Positions 7,688-16,889 of a stretch of 64,000 bases of DNA are shown in pieces. The position numbers were made by a program, and so were the translations under genes. Source of the DNA: Ottelia alismoides (Eukaryota; Streptophyta; Magnoliopsida; Alismatales; Hydrocharitaceae); assembly GCA_037367405.1 (NCBI GenBank), contig JAZKJV010004142.1:124001-188000 (forward strand). The letters run 5' to 3'. Positions within the stretch are counted from its first letter, which is position 1, and every line of letters begins with the position of its first letter. The notes under the pieces were generated by a model. That model saw only the letters and a list, made by a program, of their open reading frames with translations. It was not told the origin of the DNA and did not search any database.

Positions 7688-8074
7688 ATGGGCAACCCCC
7701 GAGTGCTTGATGTTGGAAATTGTGACCATGACCATGGGAACATTCGTCGAATGCTGACCACGCTCTTTGGCGCTGATGTTTCGCAGACACACATGGCAAG
7801 CGATACGCTAGAAAAACTTCGAAGTGAGAAGTTCGATCTGGTGTTGATTAATCGCCAGTTGGATCATGACTTTTCAAGCGGCATTGAGATCTTGAAGCAA
7901 ATCAAGCAGGATGCCGATCTGGCGAAAACGCCCGTAATGCTGATCACGAACTATGCCGAGCATCAGGACTCAGCGGTCGCCTTAGGCGCCTTGCGGGGAT
8001 TCGGCAAAAGGGAACTCAATTCCGATGAGACGCGCCAAAAGCTCTCATCGGTATTGTCTAGCGATCAAAAATAG
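7688..8074 (+). CDS. pseudo-receiver (CheY-like) protein lacking the phosphoacceptor Asp
   Basis: This 128-residue protein has the size and alternating secondary structure of a receiver domain, with no output domain. The strand that normally ends in the phosphorylated Asp reads DLVLINRQLD, putting Asn at residue 55. The usual acidic pair near the N-terminus is replaced by GNCDHDHGN. The Thr-type switch position (VMLITNYAEH) and the conserved Lys (FGKREL, about residue 108) remain. Standard phosphotransfer is therefore unlikely, and a phosphorylation-independent binding role is more plausible. No kinase is encoded nearby. Confidence 0.8.
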   Translation: MGNPRVLDVGNCDHDHGNIRRMLTTLFGADVSQTHMASDTLEKLRSEKFDLVLINRQLDHDFSSGIEILKQIKQDADLAKTPVMLITNYAEHQDSAVALGALRGFGKRELNSDETRQKLSSVLSSDQK

Positions 8075-8090
8075 TCACCTAACCGACCCC

Positions 8091-8255
8091 GTAACCCCAA
8101 AATCTAAGTTAGACGAAGCACTAGCAGGTTGCTGCAAAAGTCTTTGATTGCACAATAACTTGCGATAGCAATTGGTATTGTATGCACAACAGGTTGCGGT
8201 TCGTCCGACTTTTTCAGCAGCCTGCTAGGTGCTTAAACACAATTTAGTTTGCGAC
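8091..8255. mobile_element. small terminal-inverted-repeat element (MITE-like)
   Basis: Near-perfect arms at 8118-8142 and 8207-8232 can pair over about 25 bp: CTAGCAGG, then TGCTG, then AAAAGTC on one side, and the reverse complement on the other. Homology extends weakly outward, on the left through CCCCAAAATCTAAGTTAGAC (8091-8110). That outer sequence recurs at about 16850, 29028, 29055-29083 and 29418, so it marks a dispersed family. There is no gene inside. Confidence 0.6.
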
Positions 8256-8308
8256 CCGCAACTTTGTCCCGGAATTGACTAGACGATTTTCTCACGGATG
8301 CTCAATCC

Positions 8309-9061
8309 ATGGCTGATTCGCTTGTTTCCATTCCGCGAGCTATCGAAGTTTTCGTGCATGGTTTTAGCTTTGGTCGCAGTTTAATATATCCGCACGATTC
8401 GTCGCAGGTTGATGGCCTGTGGGTGATGCGAGATCGCGAGCGCAAAAACCCACAAGACTACCGCAAGGAAGAATGGGTTGCATTCAATGTCGAACCAGAA
8501 AAAGTTGACGCAATCGTGCGCAAAAATACGCGTGGTCACTTTTTCCTGTGCATTGCCAATGCATTCGGCCAGGACGATACCCAACTCAGGTTAAGCTACA
8601 AGAGACTGGGCTACCGCCTGCTCGCCACTGAACCGATCTTCGTACATTCATTGAAACGCATCCCACGAGCTGCATGCGTGTATCGAATTTGCCAAATCAA
8701 GACACGAGAACTGGTGGAGTCCTTTGCCAAGGCATCGCAAATGCGAGCGATCTTGCCAGAACACCTTGGGCCGGACGCGCCTTTCCGCCAGTACGTCGCA
8801 CTGGAAGGTGATTGTCCCATCGGTTGGGTGCGTAGCGTTCGCGTGGGCGAGAGCAGTTGGATCGCCAATATGGGCGTTCAAGAGCCCTATCGCCGACAGG
8901 GAATTGGAAAAGCACTGCTCGCCAAAGCGCTGCGAGATGATCGAACCCATGGCATCAAGAACTCTGTGTTGCTTGCAAGTCACACTGGCGCGCTACTATA
9001 TCCCCATCTTGGTTTTCTGCAGATTGGAACGATGTACCTCTATCGACCGATGTCAAAGTAG
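8309..9061 (+). CDS. GNAT-family N-acetyltransferase
   Basis: This 250-residue protein has a C-terminal GNAT domain that transfers acetyl from acetyl-CoA to an amine. The acetyl-CoA-binding segment VQEPYRRQGIGKALL lies at about residues 187-201. It is followed by SVLLASHTGALLYPHLGF, the usual beta5-alpha4 element. Residues 1-150 are not assigned and include an early segment rich in charged residues. The substrate is not predictable. The gene stands alone between repeat-rich intergenic regions. Confidence 0.85.
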   Translation: MADSLVSIPRAIEVFVHGFSFGRSLIYPHDSSQVDGLWVMRDRERKNPQDYRKEEWVAFNVEPEKVDAIVRKNTRGHFFLCIANAFGQDDTQLRLSYKRLGYRLLATEPIFVHSLKRIPRAACVYRICQIKTRELVESFAKASQMRAILPEHLGPDAPFRQYVALEGDCPIGWVRSVRVGESSWIANMGVQEPYRRQGIGKALLAKALRDDRTHGIKNSVLLASHTGALLYPHLGFLQIGTMYLYRPMSK

Positions 9062-9145
9062 CAGTGTGCCGCGTCGCTTCGTCGACGCGATTTTCCCAGC
9101 TCGTCCGAGTTGTTCTCGCGGGGATTAAAGTCCGATTCGATTGGC

Positions 9146-9310
9146 GTGGGTCGCTTGTGCCGGATCTGCTGGAAGCAACCAGGTTATGCTTACAATCGTG
9201 CCCGATCAAAATCATTCTCCGGAGTATCAAGTCTTCGCACTTCGACATCGACGCATCGTTCAACGATGACAAGTCGACCAACGAGTCGCATCCGGCAGAT
9301 GCGACCCACC
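9146..9310. mobile_element. MITE-like element, family B, copy 1
   Basis: The right end at 9285-9310 carries the palindrome GTCGCATC-CGGCA-GATGCGAC followed by CCACC. The left end at 9146 onward (GTGGGTCGCTTGTGCCGGAT) is its diverged inverted counterpart. A better preserved copy is at 41219-41375, and a copy with an insertion ends at 40271. The rest of the 9062-9433 gap has no supported gene. Confidence 0.6.
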
Positions 9311-9433
9311 AACACATCCGGCGATAGCCTAACGATTTCTACAAATCCTCAATCCGGACAAACCGATTCTCCTTCTCAAAATCCAGTCGCAAACCTGTAA
9401 CCAACCATCGCGTGGGCGAGTTGACGTAGCACA

Positions 9434-10693
9434 CTAAAAACGATCTACCAGATCTCCCTTGGCATCGAATTCAAGTGGCGTTGGTTGACTGAGAATCTTC
9501 AGATCGCTTCGTTGTTGCGCCGCATTCCAATAGGCTTCGCTGCACTCGATCTCAGCCAAATGCAACGTATCCGCGATCCAAATGGCAGGTACATTCTCAG
9601 GTTCTATATAACCAGCAATTTGGCAGCCAATCTTAAGTGCTTCCAAGTCAGTTGGAAAATCGATGGGAATCATTGCAGCCGTCACATGGCCGGCTGTGAT
9701 GCAGTTCATTCGAACCAAATCCATGTTGGTTTCGCGAATCAATCGACTGTGACAGAATTCGGCCATGCCGATGCCTGTTGCGTTACCGTGAGTCGCTTCG
9801 GTCAATCCGCGAACGTAAATGTGATGGATAAAGGGCAGTTCATCTGGACTGCCATGATCATTTCGTTTCCGACCGATCACATTGGTGTCCATCCCCGTTC
9901 CTGAAATGTCCTTGCCAATGCGATCGACAATCAACAACTCCGAGCGATCGAATGGCAGTCCTGGCATCCAGGATTTGACTTGGCGTAGCAATTCTGGTTC
10001 ACGCGTTTCAATTTCCGTTGGTCGCAAACCAACGACGCGAGCCGTCTCCTCGTATGCGTTTTCCATAATTGCTAGAGCACCAACCACACTACAATTCTCG
10101 ATGACCGTACGCGAGACACTTCGGACGATCTGGTCGAAGGAATAATTCATGATGACACGATGATAGACTTCCGCTCCTTTTTGTTTTCCGAGTCCGATCA
10201 GCATCATCTTCATCAATCCGCTTTCGATTTCTCCAGCGAATCGCGTATGGGGCTTGATCCGATTCATCACGAACACATGATCCGCTTCACTGGCAAGCCG
10301 ATCGAAGTAGACTGGAAAACCTTCTTTAGCTCGACAGACTTCGACCACTTCCATGGAACTTCGAACTGGGCAACCAAGGTACTCTTCGGTAACACCATAA
10401 CTATCTAGTACTTGCAGTTGCCCTTCGGCAGTGGCCCCACCGTGGCTTCCCATCGCTGGGATGATGAACGGTTCGGCCCCCAAGCTCTTGAAGTAGCCGA
10501 CACATGCTTTGGCGATTTTGGCGATGTTTGCTACGCCGCGACTACCGACGGTAATCGCAACCGATTGCCCCGGCTTGATTGCAACTTGCATTCCACATTG
10601 ATTCAACTCACCCAAAACTTCGGCATCTAAGTCGTTGATTCTTTGACGCTCAAACGACTGTTGTACACGAAAAAAACGCGGTAGCTTGTGCAT
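9434..10693 (-). CDS. LarA-like (DUF2088) lactate racemase-domain protein
   Basis: This protein of about 419 residues resembles the N-terminal half and more of the nickel-pincer lactate racemase family. Recognisable parts are GSRGVANI near residue 50, AMGSHGGATAEGQ at about 80-92, and RIKPHTRFAGEIESGLMKMM at about 150-169. The last places His and Lys where LarA binds its cofactor. The frame stays open upstream to 10828. The ATG at 10693 (MHKLPRFFRVQQ) is preferred because the family-like sequence begins there. No larB/C/E cofactor genes are in the window, so the actual reaction is uncertain. Confidence 0.78.
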   Translation of the reverse strand: MHKLPRFFRVQQSFERQRINDLDAEVLGELNQCGMQVAIKPGQSVAITVGSRGVANIAKIAKACVGYFKSLGAEPFIIPAMGSHGGATAEGQLQVLDSYGVTEEYLGCPVRSSMEVVEVCRAKEGFPVYFDRLASEADHVFVMNRIKPHTRFAGEIESGLMKMMLIGLGKQKGAEVYHRVIMNYSFDQIVRSVSRTVIENCSVVGALAIMENAYEETARVVGLRPTEIETREPELLRQVKSWMPGLPFDRSELLIVDRIGKDISGTGMDTNVIGRKRNDHGSPDELPFIHHIYVRGLTEATHGNATGIGMAEFCHSRLIRETNMDLVRMNCITAGHVTAAMIPIDFPTDLEALKIGCQIAGYIEPENVPAIWIADTLHLAEIECSEAYWNAAQQRSDLKILSQPTPLEFDAKGDLVDRF

Positions 10694-11030
10694 GTCATGA
10701 CACTTTGCTTGGGGACACTGCGAAGAGTTTGAAAGACTTACCATTTCACTGCAAACGCCTAACGCCATCATGATAACCTGATGCGTACCATTTAAAAGAT
10801 CGTAGTTTGCCGCCTGTTCGCGGCACAATAGGATTCATGAGCAGCAATCCTGAAAAATCAATTGACGCAACGAGCCTCATGTGCAGAGTGACTTGAAATT
10901 TCTGGCATCACTTTTCTCAACGAAAATGCATGTCGGTGGGGCGGGTTTCGCTGGTGTCCAGTCTTTTGCCACCTGGGCCGCCACTTACCGTCCACAAGCT
11001 AGTAAAGCGCGGGTCGATTGCATGGCTAGA

Positions 11031-11705
11031 CTACGTGTCAAGTCCTGGATATCTGCCTAGGTAAATGAGAACGAAAGCAACTGTGTTTGAGACACCATGA
11101 GCTACAATCGGAATCGTTAGATTTTTCTTTGAAGCCAAAAACATAGTTCCAAGCAGAAGAGCGCTCAGTCCTTCTTGGACCCACCCGGCAATTCCCTGTT
11201 CCGTGTGTCCCCAACCGAACAGCAGGCTTGAGCATAGGAGACTTGCCATCCACGCCCACTTGCCTTCGCCAAAAAGTTGTGCCAATCGCTTCATGAGAAA
11301 CCCGCGAAAGCATATCTCTTCCCCGAATGCTGCAAGCGTCCAATTCAATGCTAGAAAGATGCCAAGCAATACTAGATCACCACGGATATCGCTGAGGTCG
11401 GAATAGTCAGGACTCTGACCAAACAAAGCGCTTATCTGTGGTGTGGTAACGTAGACAGCAAAAAACTCCATTGCTATACCCGCAATTACTCCCAACCCGA
11501 TCGCCTTTAATAGATTGTCCGGTCGAGTAAGGCCGATTTTCGACCAACCTTCACCACGGAGCCAAAGCAAAAACCAAATTAACGGCACTAGAAAAAGCGT
11601 CTGTGTAAGTGGAACATATCCAAGCGCGTCTGCGAATACGATCATGACGAAAGCGATGATTTCGATCGCGACGCCAAAAGTAGTTGAAGAGTTTTGATCG
11701 GTCAC
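11031..11705 (-). CDS. CPBP-family intramembrane metalloprotease
   Basis: This 224-residue integral membrane protein has about six hydrophobic helices. It carries the three CPBP (Abi/CAAX-like) motifs: EEICFRG with Glu129 and Glu130, the LFGWGH element with His167, and VAHGVSN with His203. Together these form the membrane-embedded metal site. Members process prenylated or membrane peptides or act in bacteriocin self-immunity; the substrate here is unknown. It lies 91 bp downstream of the broken AddB-like gene on the same strand. Confidence 0.9.
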   Translation of the reverse strand: MTDQNSSTTFGVAIEIIAFVMIVFADALGYVPLTQTLFLVPLIWFLLWLRGEGWSKIGLTRPDNLLKAIGLGVIAGIAMEFFAVYVTTPQISALFGQSPDYSDLSDIRGDLVLLGIFLALNWTLAAFGEEICFRGFLMKRLAQLFGEGKWAWMASLLCSSLLFGWGHTEQGIAGWVQEGLSALLLGTMFLASKKNLTIPIVAHGVSNTVAFVLIYLGRYPGLDT

Positions 11706-11796
11706 TGTTTTACCTTTTTCTCAAAGTAGAAAGCCTTTTCGCTTTGTGTTGGGAAAATCGCGCTATCAACATAATCAAGGGCACACTAATTCCGCG

Positions 11797-14700
11797 CTAC
11801 TCCAATTCTCTTAACGCCCGCCATGGGGCTAGCAGTTCCACATTGCACGCCTCGGAGGCTTTGCGACGTGAGGTCTCCGTTACCCATTCGACGTCGCAGC
11901 AGACGTTACGGTAATCGCAAAATCCGCAGTCGTTCTTGTCCGTTGTTGCCGGGAACAATCCGCGTTCAATCGCATCGCAAATCTGCCGCAATACCTCATC
12001 ACCTGCGTTCAGTTGCACGCGTCGCCATTGCAGTCGTTTGCCATTGGTTTTGCGACTTGGAAAAAAAATATCCGAACGCTTCTACCGTATCATCGTTCTG
12101 CTGTAGAGATTCGATGCGATGTCGTAGCATACTATGTAGAGAAAAGGCTGCAGCTTGCGACCTTGCCGCAGTGGTTTATCCTGATGGTAACCGAAATCAG
12201 AGCCTGTTTTATAATCCCAGATGACGTAGCGATCGCTGCCCGCGGTTTGGATACGATCAATGCGATCAATTCTGCCGCATAACATGATTCTGCGACCATC
12301 CGATAGCGTGAATGGCACGGGTTCCGGGCAATCAATGATGGAATTCTCTTCCCCCTCTAACCCTATGGATGCTTCCAGCACCCATGGGCGCGCACCGGTC
12401 TTTAAGCAGTGCTCCTCTTCAGCCGCAAGGAAGATCTCGCACATATCTTCCAGATCACGGCACTGCCTATGAAAAGCGTCTTGATTGACAACGGGAAAAT
12501 CGTCCACAAGCTTTGCAATGTCGCGATGTAGCATCTCTAGCAAAAAATCTCGATCACGCTCAAGTACCGGATACTTGCCAACTGCCGAGAGATCTCGCAA
12601 AAACTCTTCAAACAAAGCATGGATCAAGTTACCCACTTGCATCGGCTCCAACCAACCGTTCAAGTCGAACGTCCATTCGTCTGGCGGATAGACTTCAATT
12701 CCACGTTGAAAGAAGTAACGTCTTGGGCAAGCACCATAAGATTCAAGTCGACTAGAAGAAACTCGCTCTATTTTGCACAAGTTCATTACTGAACTCGCCT
12801 CTGGTATTAAGCCGTCGTAGGCTGACAGTGCATCCGCATCTTGGGCGGAATAAGCCAGTTGTTGCCATTTGGCGTGAACGAAACGCTCGGTAACCATTTC
12901 TTTTGCTGGGACGGCTCGTCAACGTCCATCAGCTGCGAAATCAACTCATCTGATGGCGAAATGCAATCTTCATGCGCTCGACTTGCAAACGATTTGGGAG
13001 AACCAATATGAGTGAGCAAATCAGGCAATTGGGCGTTAGGCAGATCGCGAGCAATACGAAATATATCAAGCATCGCCGTGCTTGGAAAAAGCTGCCGATG
13101 GTCGCTCAGACTGCGAACCGAATACGACGCAACAACGTGCTTGTCTGAACATTCCGACATTCTGACGATCGTCTGAATCAACGTTTTCTCGGTGCGCGCT
13201 TGCTTTTGCAAACTCACTTCCAAGTCTGGCGAAATTCGCTCACGCTCAGCATCCAGTAGAACGGGATCCAAGCGGACCTTTCCAGGGAATCGTCCGTCAT
13301 CGAGTCCAAGAATAAACGCGTTCTTCCGTCCAGAGAAACCGCCGAATGCAAGCGGGGTGATATGGATTTTGCCTGGCATAGGACCGCCAGCCAAAATCCG
13401 GCTTTCAACAGGCAAATCCTCCAGCCATTGCCTGACATCCAGTGTTGTAAGCGTCGTTACGTTGGTCGCGGCCAGCATACTGTCCATGTCTTCCAGCAAT
13501 TGGTTCCGTGCGAGTCGATCAAGTCGATTGTCAGCACGAACACACGAAAGTAGAAATTGCTTGGCTTTCTTGATCGTCGCTTCGAATGAATCCGATTCTT
13601 CTGGGGCCAGTTGAACGATAGGAGCAATGATCGCTTCGACGCTAAGCAATGTCGAAAGCCCGAAGTCGCGTTTCCGATCAACTTGAGTAAGATCCTCTTC
13701 TTTGTCTCCGCTGTGCGTATATTCCGCGATGCGATTTCGAGCGTCCCGAATCGCATCGGCGATTTTCGGAAGGTACCGCTGGACTCCGAAACCGATTGGA
13801 ATCGCCCTCAAACTACTTGCCAGTCGCGAATATCCAATCGATTGTTCGCCGTCGTTTGCAACCGGTCGGTTCAGTAGCCCTTCTCGAACCATCTGAACTG
13901 CTCGCGTTTGCAAAAAGTCGGTACCCACCCATCGCATCCAACTCCTTAATGCACGCCCAGGACGCGAGTAAATACACGGCAGGCCCTCGGTTATCGTCAT
14001 CGGCAATTGGTCAACCGGCGGTGGACTTTCGGTTGGTGCCTGTAACTCGGTCATCCACAACGACAATTGCTCAGCGATTAATGGCAAATAAGTCCCTGCG
14101 TCGGTGTAAACCAGTTCGCATTGGTCGAGCAATACAGGGTCGTCGTGTTCTCTGGAGAGTATATTTTGAAAGGTCGCGCGAACTTCGTTCACTTCACCTA
14201 CCGCACTGACAAAGGAAATTCGGGGCAACTGCGACTGACTTTGGATATTTGCGACTTCGTTCAGATTTTCGTTATCGTCTGGTGGCAGTCGCTCGAAAAA
14301 CTCGGATCGTTGCTTAAGTGCCGCCACCATCTGCTTCTCTAAAGCTGTGAACGCGATCTGGTCAGGTAATAACAGCTTTAGATCTTCGGGAGGTCGACAA
14401 GTGCCTTCTCGAAGTCCATTGATAATCAGGTGAAGGCAATCCGCGTAATCCAATAGATGGCTCTTCTTCAAAGCATCCAAGTAATTCCAATAGATCTTGA
14501 CAAGATCGTCACACTTTTCAGTGGATTCGAAATCTCGCTTATCCAGCTCATTCGGCGCAACCATCGCCAAGCGCAGATCCATGATGCTACGTTCGAGCAG
14601 CATCGATAGAGAACCTACAGACTTGCTTTGATTAAAGTAGCTGAGTTCTCCGAGCTTGAGCAAGTCTTCGAAAACGGTCCGCAACAGCATTCGCGTTATC

Positions 14701-14936
14701 GATGGCGAGGCGACACTGAATCCCAATTCTGCAATCATCGAACTGGACAAAGCCAAACCGATGGTCCTCATCGTTTGACAATGAAGGTTAATGGTCGAGT
14801 TGCCAGCAAGGTTCAGTCTGTCCTTGTACAGCTGACCTATCGCCATTCGTTCTGTTAGCAACCACTTAGTATCGAGTAAAGAGGAATGGCATGACCTAGC
14901 CAGCCATTCGATCGGGTGTCGCGTGAATTCTTCCAT
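11797..14936 (-). pseudogene. AddB-like PD-(D/E)XK nuclease gene with three frameshifts
   Basis: Reading 5' to 3' on the minus strand, 14936-12807 encodes a long inactivated-helicase-like region. The frame then shifts near 12890 to a segment with SYGACPRRYFFQRG and the PD-(D/E)XK core (GRIDRIDRI, then WDYKTGS). A second shift near 12130 and a third at the A8 run 12061-12068 compensate each other over about 65 bp. This restores the tail with CGFCDYRNVC. One N-terminal Cys plus these three fit the 4Fe-4S staple of AddB-type nucleases. All motifs survive, so either the gene decayed recently or the homopolymer shift is a sequencing error. An AddB-type protein would act with an AddA helicase in double-strand-break repair, but none is present here. 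Confidence 0.82.
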
Positions 14937-14967
14937 GTCAAGTCTTCTGCAAGTGGGGCGTGGAAGG

Positions 14968-14976
14968 GGGCGGGAG
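14968..14976. repeat. target-site duplication, left copy
   Basis: GGGCGGGAG directly precedes the left end of the IS4-family element. The 9 bases directly after the right end (16562-16570, GGTCGGGAG) differ at one position, as expected for an aged target duplication. Confidence 0.75.
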
Positions 14977-16561
14977 CAATACTGTTCGGCACGAGATTTG
15001 CGCGAATTTTTTCATCTTCTTTGGCACGGGATTTGCGCCAGTGGGGACATTGAATTTTAATCTGTCAAGTTGTCACCCGCCCTGCCTGGTCGCTCAGAAT
15101 GACAAAAGAGATTCAGAGTAAAGATATACAAGGCCTGAAGTACTTTGACATGCTGATTCCGCTGCTCAAGCGGCTTCATGGCGATAAGTGCGATCGTGAT
15201 AAAGCAAACAATCGCGACTTACACTTTGACGAGTACTGCTTGCTAGTTTTACTCTACATGTTTAATCCAACGGTGACGAGCCTTCGTGCAATCTCCCAAG
15301 CTAGTGAACTGGAAAAGGTGCAGAAAAAGCTGGGCTGCAAACGAGCTTCACTGGGATCACTCAGTGAAGCTTCGCGACTTTTTGATGCCAGCCGCCTCCA
15401 AGAGATCATCCACGAACTTGGAGAGCAGGCCAGTCTGGCTGGACGGGATGACCGACTTAGCAGGATCAACCAATCGATCACTTTGGTGGACGGAACAGTT
15501 GTTTCCGCACTACCAAACCTAATACAAGCCTCACTTCTGAAGCAGACTGAAGGTAGTGGTCTGGTCCAGTGGCGGTTACATACACATTTTGAAGTCGATC
15601 GCTACGTCCCCACGCGAATCGACGTTACTCCTAACGGTGGCGGCGAGCACGACGAGCGGGCAGTAGCAGAACGTACTATCGAGCCAGATCACTTATACGT
15701 AATGGATCGTGGATATGCCAAGTTTGCGCTGTTCAATGCGATCGTAAGGAAAAAGAGCGGCTACGTTTGCCGCCTTCGCGACAATAGCGTCTTTGACATT
15801 ACCCAGGAAAACGAGCTATCTGAAGCGGCCAAGGAAGCAGGAGTAATTAGCGATCAGATCATATTGCTCGGACAGTCGAGCAAGGCCGAAGATAGACCCG
15901 ACCATAAAATTCGGCTGATCCAAATTCGCTGCAAACCGCACAAGAATCGCACGGGAGGGAAAGTTAAAGGTTCCAAGGCACCGGACAGCGATGGGATATT
16001 ACGGATTGCCACTAATCTTCTCGATGTGCCTGCAGAAATCATTGCACTGATCTAATCGCACAGATGGGTCATCGAGATCTTCTTCCGTTTCTTTAAGCAG
16101 TTCTTAGGCTGTTTGCATTTGATCAGCCACAGCCAAAACGGCATTGAAATTCAAGCCTACTGCGCAATCATTGCGTGTTTACTAATCAATATTTGGACGG
16201 GACGCAAACCAACCAAACGCACCTTCGAGATGATTAGCTACTACTTCATGGGCCTAGCCTCTGAGAAAGAGTTCGTAGCTCATTTGAAAAAACTAAAACA
16301 ACACGACACGGAAGCTTCTATCACACCCTAAAAAGGCGCCCAGGAAGAAGTTTAAAATAACTGCTCGCCTTCCGTTCGACGCTGCGCGGTACCCAAACTA
16401 CCGGGCTATCTCTAAAGACGATTAACCATAAAGATTGTGACATCCTGACACAATTCGTCATTCTTCCTTCTTGGCCTCTTCTTGCCATCGCTTTTTCAAA
16501 TAATGAAAAGGAAACACCGGGCTGAAAGGGCAGGACGCAAATAGAGTGCCGAACAGTATTG
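14977..16561 (+). mobile_element. IS4-family insertion sequence, inactivated
   Basis: The element is about 1585 bp and is bounded by perfect 16-bp inverted repeats: CAATACTGTTCGGCAC at 14977-14992 and its complement at 16546-16561. A further ATTTGCG matches a few bases inward on both sides. A 9-bp target duplication with one mismatch flanks it. It holds one transposase frame, interrupted by a stop. Its left end lies 40 bp upstream of the AddB-like start, so it probably cut that gene off from its original promoter or upstream partner. Confidence 0.92.
15099..16331 (+). pseudogene. IS4-family DDE transposase with in-frame ochre stop
   Basis: Read through, the frame encodes 410 residues. The first catalytic Asp is in LVDGTVVSALP (about residue 132) and the second in YVMDRGYAKF. 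The IS4 signature Y-x2-R-x3-E-x6-K follows. Here the Tyr codon position is a TAA (16053-16055), followed by SHRWVIEIFFRFFKQ, which places R, E and K at exact spacing. The stop therefore hits the signature tyrosine itself, most simply by a single change of TAC or TAT. The product is cut to 318 residues and lacks the catalytic Glu, so the copy should be dead. The frame after the stop is intact, which suggests recent inactivation. Confidence 0.93.
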
Positions 16562-16600
16562 GGTCGGGAGTCATTTTCGGCAAGTGAACTTGGCGAAACG

Positions 16601-16847
16601 CCTTCGGGCTCGTCCCGATGGGTTCACGTTTGGTAACCAGCACAACCGGTGCCTGACCGCGCGAGCTTGCCTTCTGGCTTGTCCAGATGGAAGCGCATTT
16701 CCAATCGCGAACGTTTTTCGTTAAACCAAACCCGAAACCATTGGGACAAGCCCGAATGGCGTTCCCTATGCCGATGCATTCAACGACTCCTTAGTTCCAT
16801 CAACATTCTGGTTTCCAAACGTGGACCCATCGGGACAAGCCCGAAGG
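16601..16847. mobile_element. MITE-like element, family A, copy 1
   Basis: Inverted repeats of 40 bp lie at 16601-16640 and 16808-16847 and match at 37 of 40 positions by eye. The left begins CCTTCGGGCTCGTCCCGATG. A second nested pair lies inside (CTTGTCCAGATGG near 16678 and its counterpart near 16741). A second copy at 29149-29393 has the same length and order, including the internal sequence. Together with the partial outer repeat at 16850-16870 it fills most of the 16571-16889 gap. Small frames here are just the repeat read as protein. Confidence 0.8.
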
Positions 16848-16889
16848 AGACCCCAAAATGAAAGTTGAACGAACCACTAGTCGGCGAGC

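Noticed and set aside
16458..16861. Small frames at 16458-16643 (minus) and 16649-16861 (plus), and a similar one at 29132-29416
   Set aside because: Both strands translate the same inverted-repeat element. The similar peptides reflect the repeated DNA and not a protein family.
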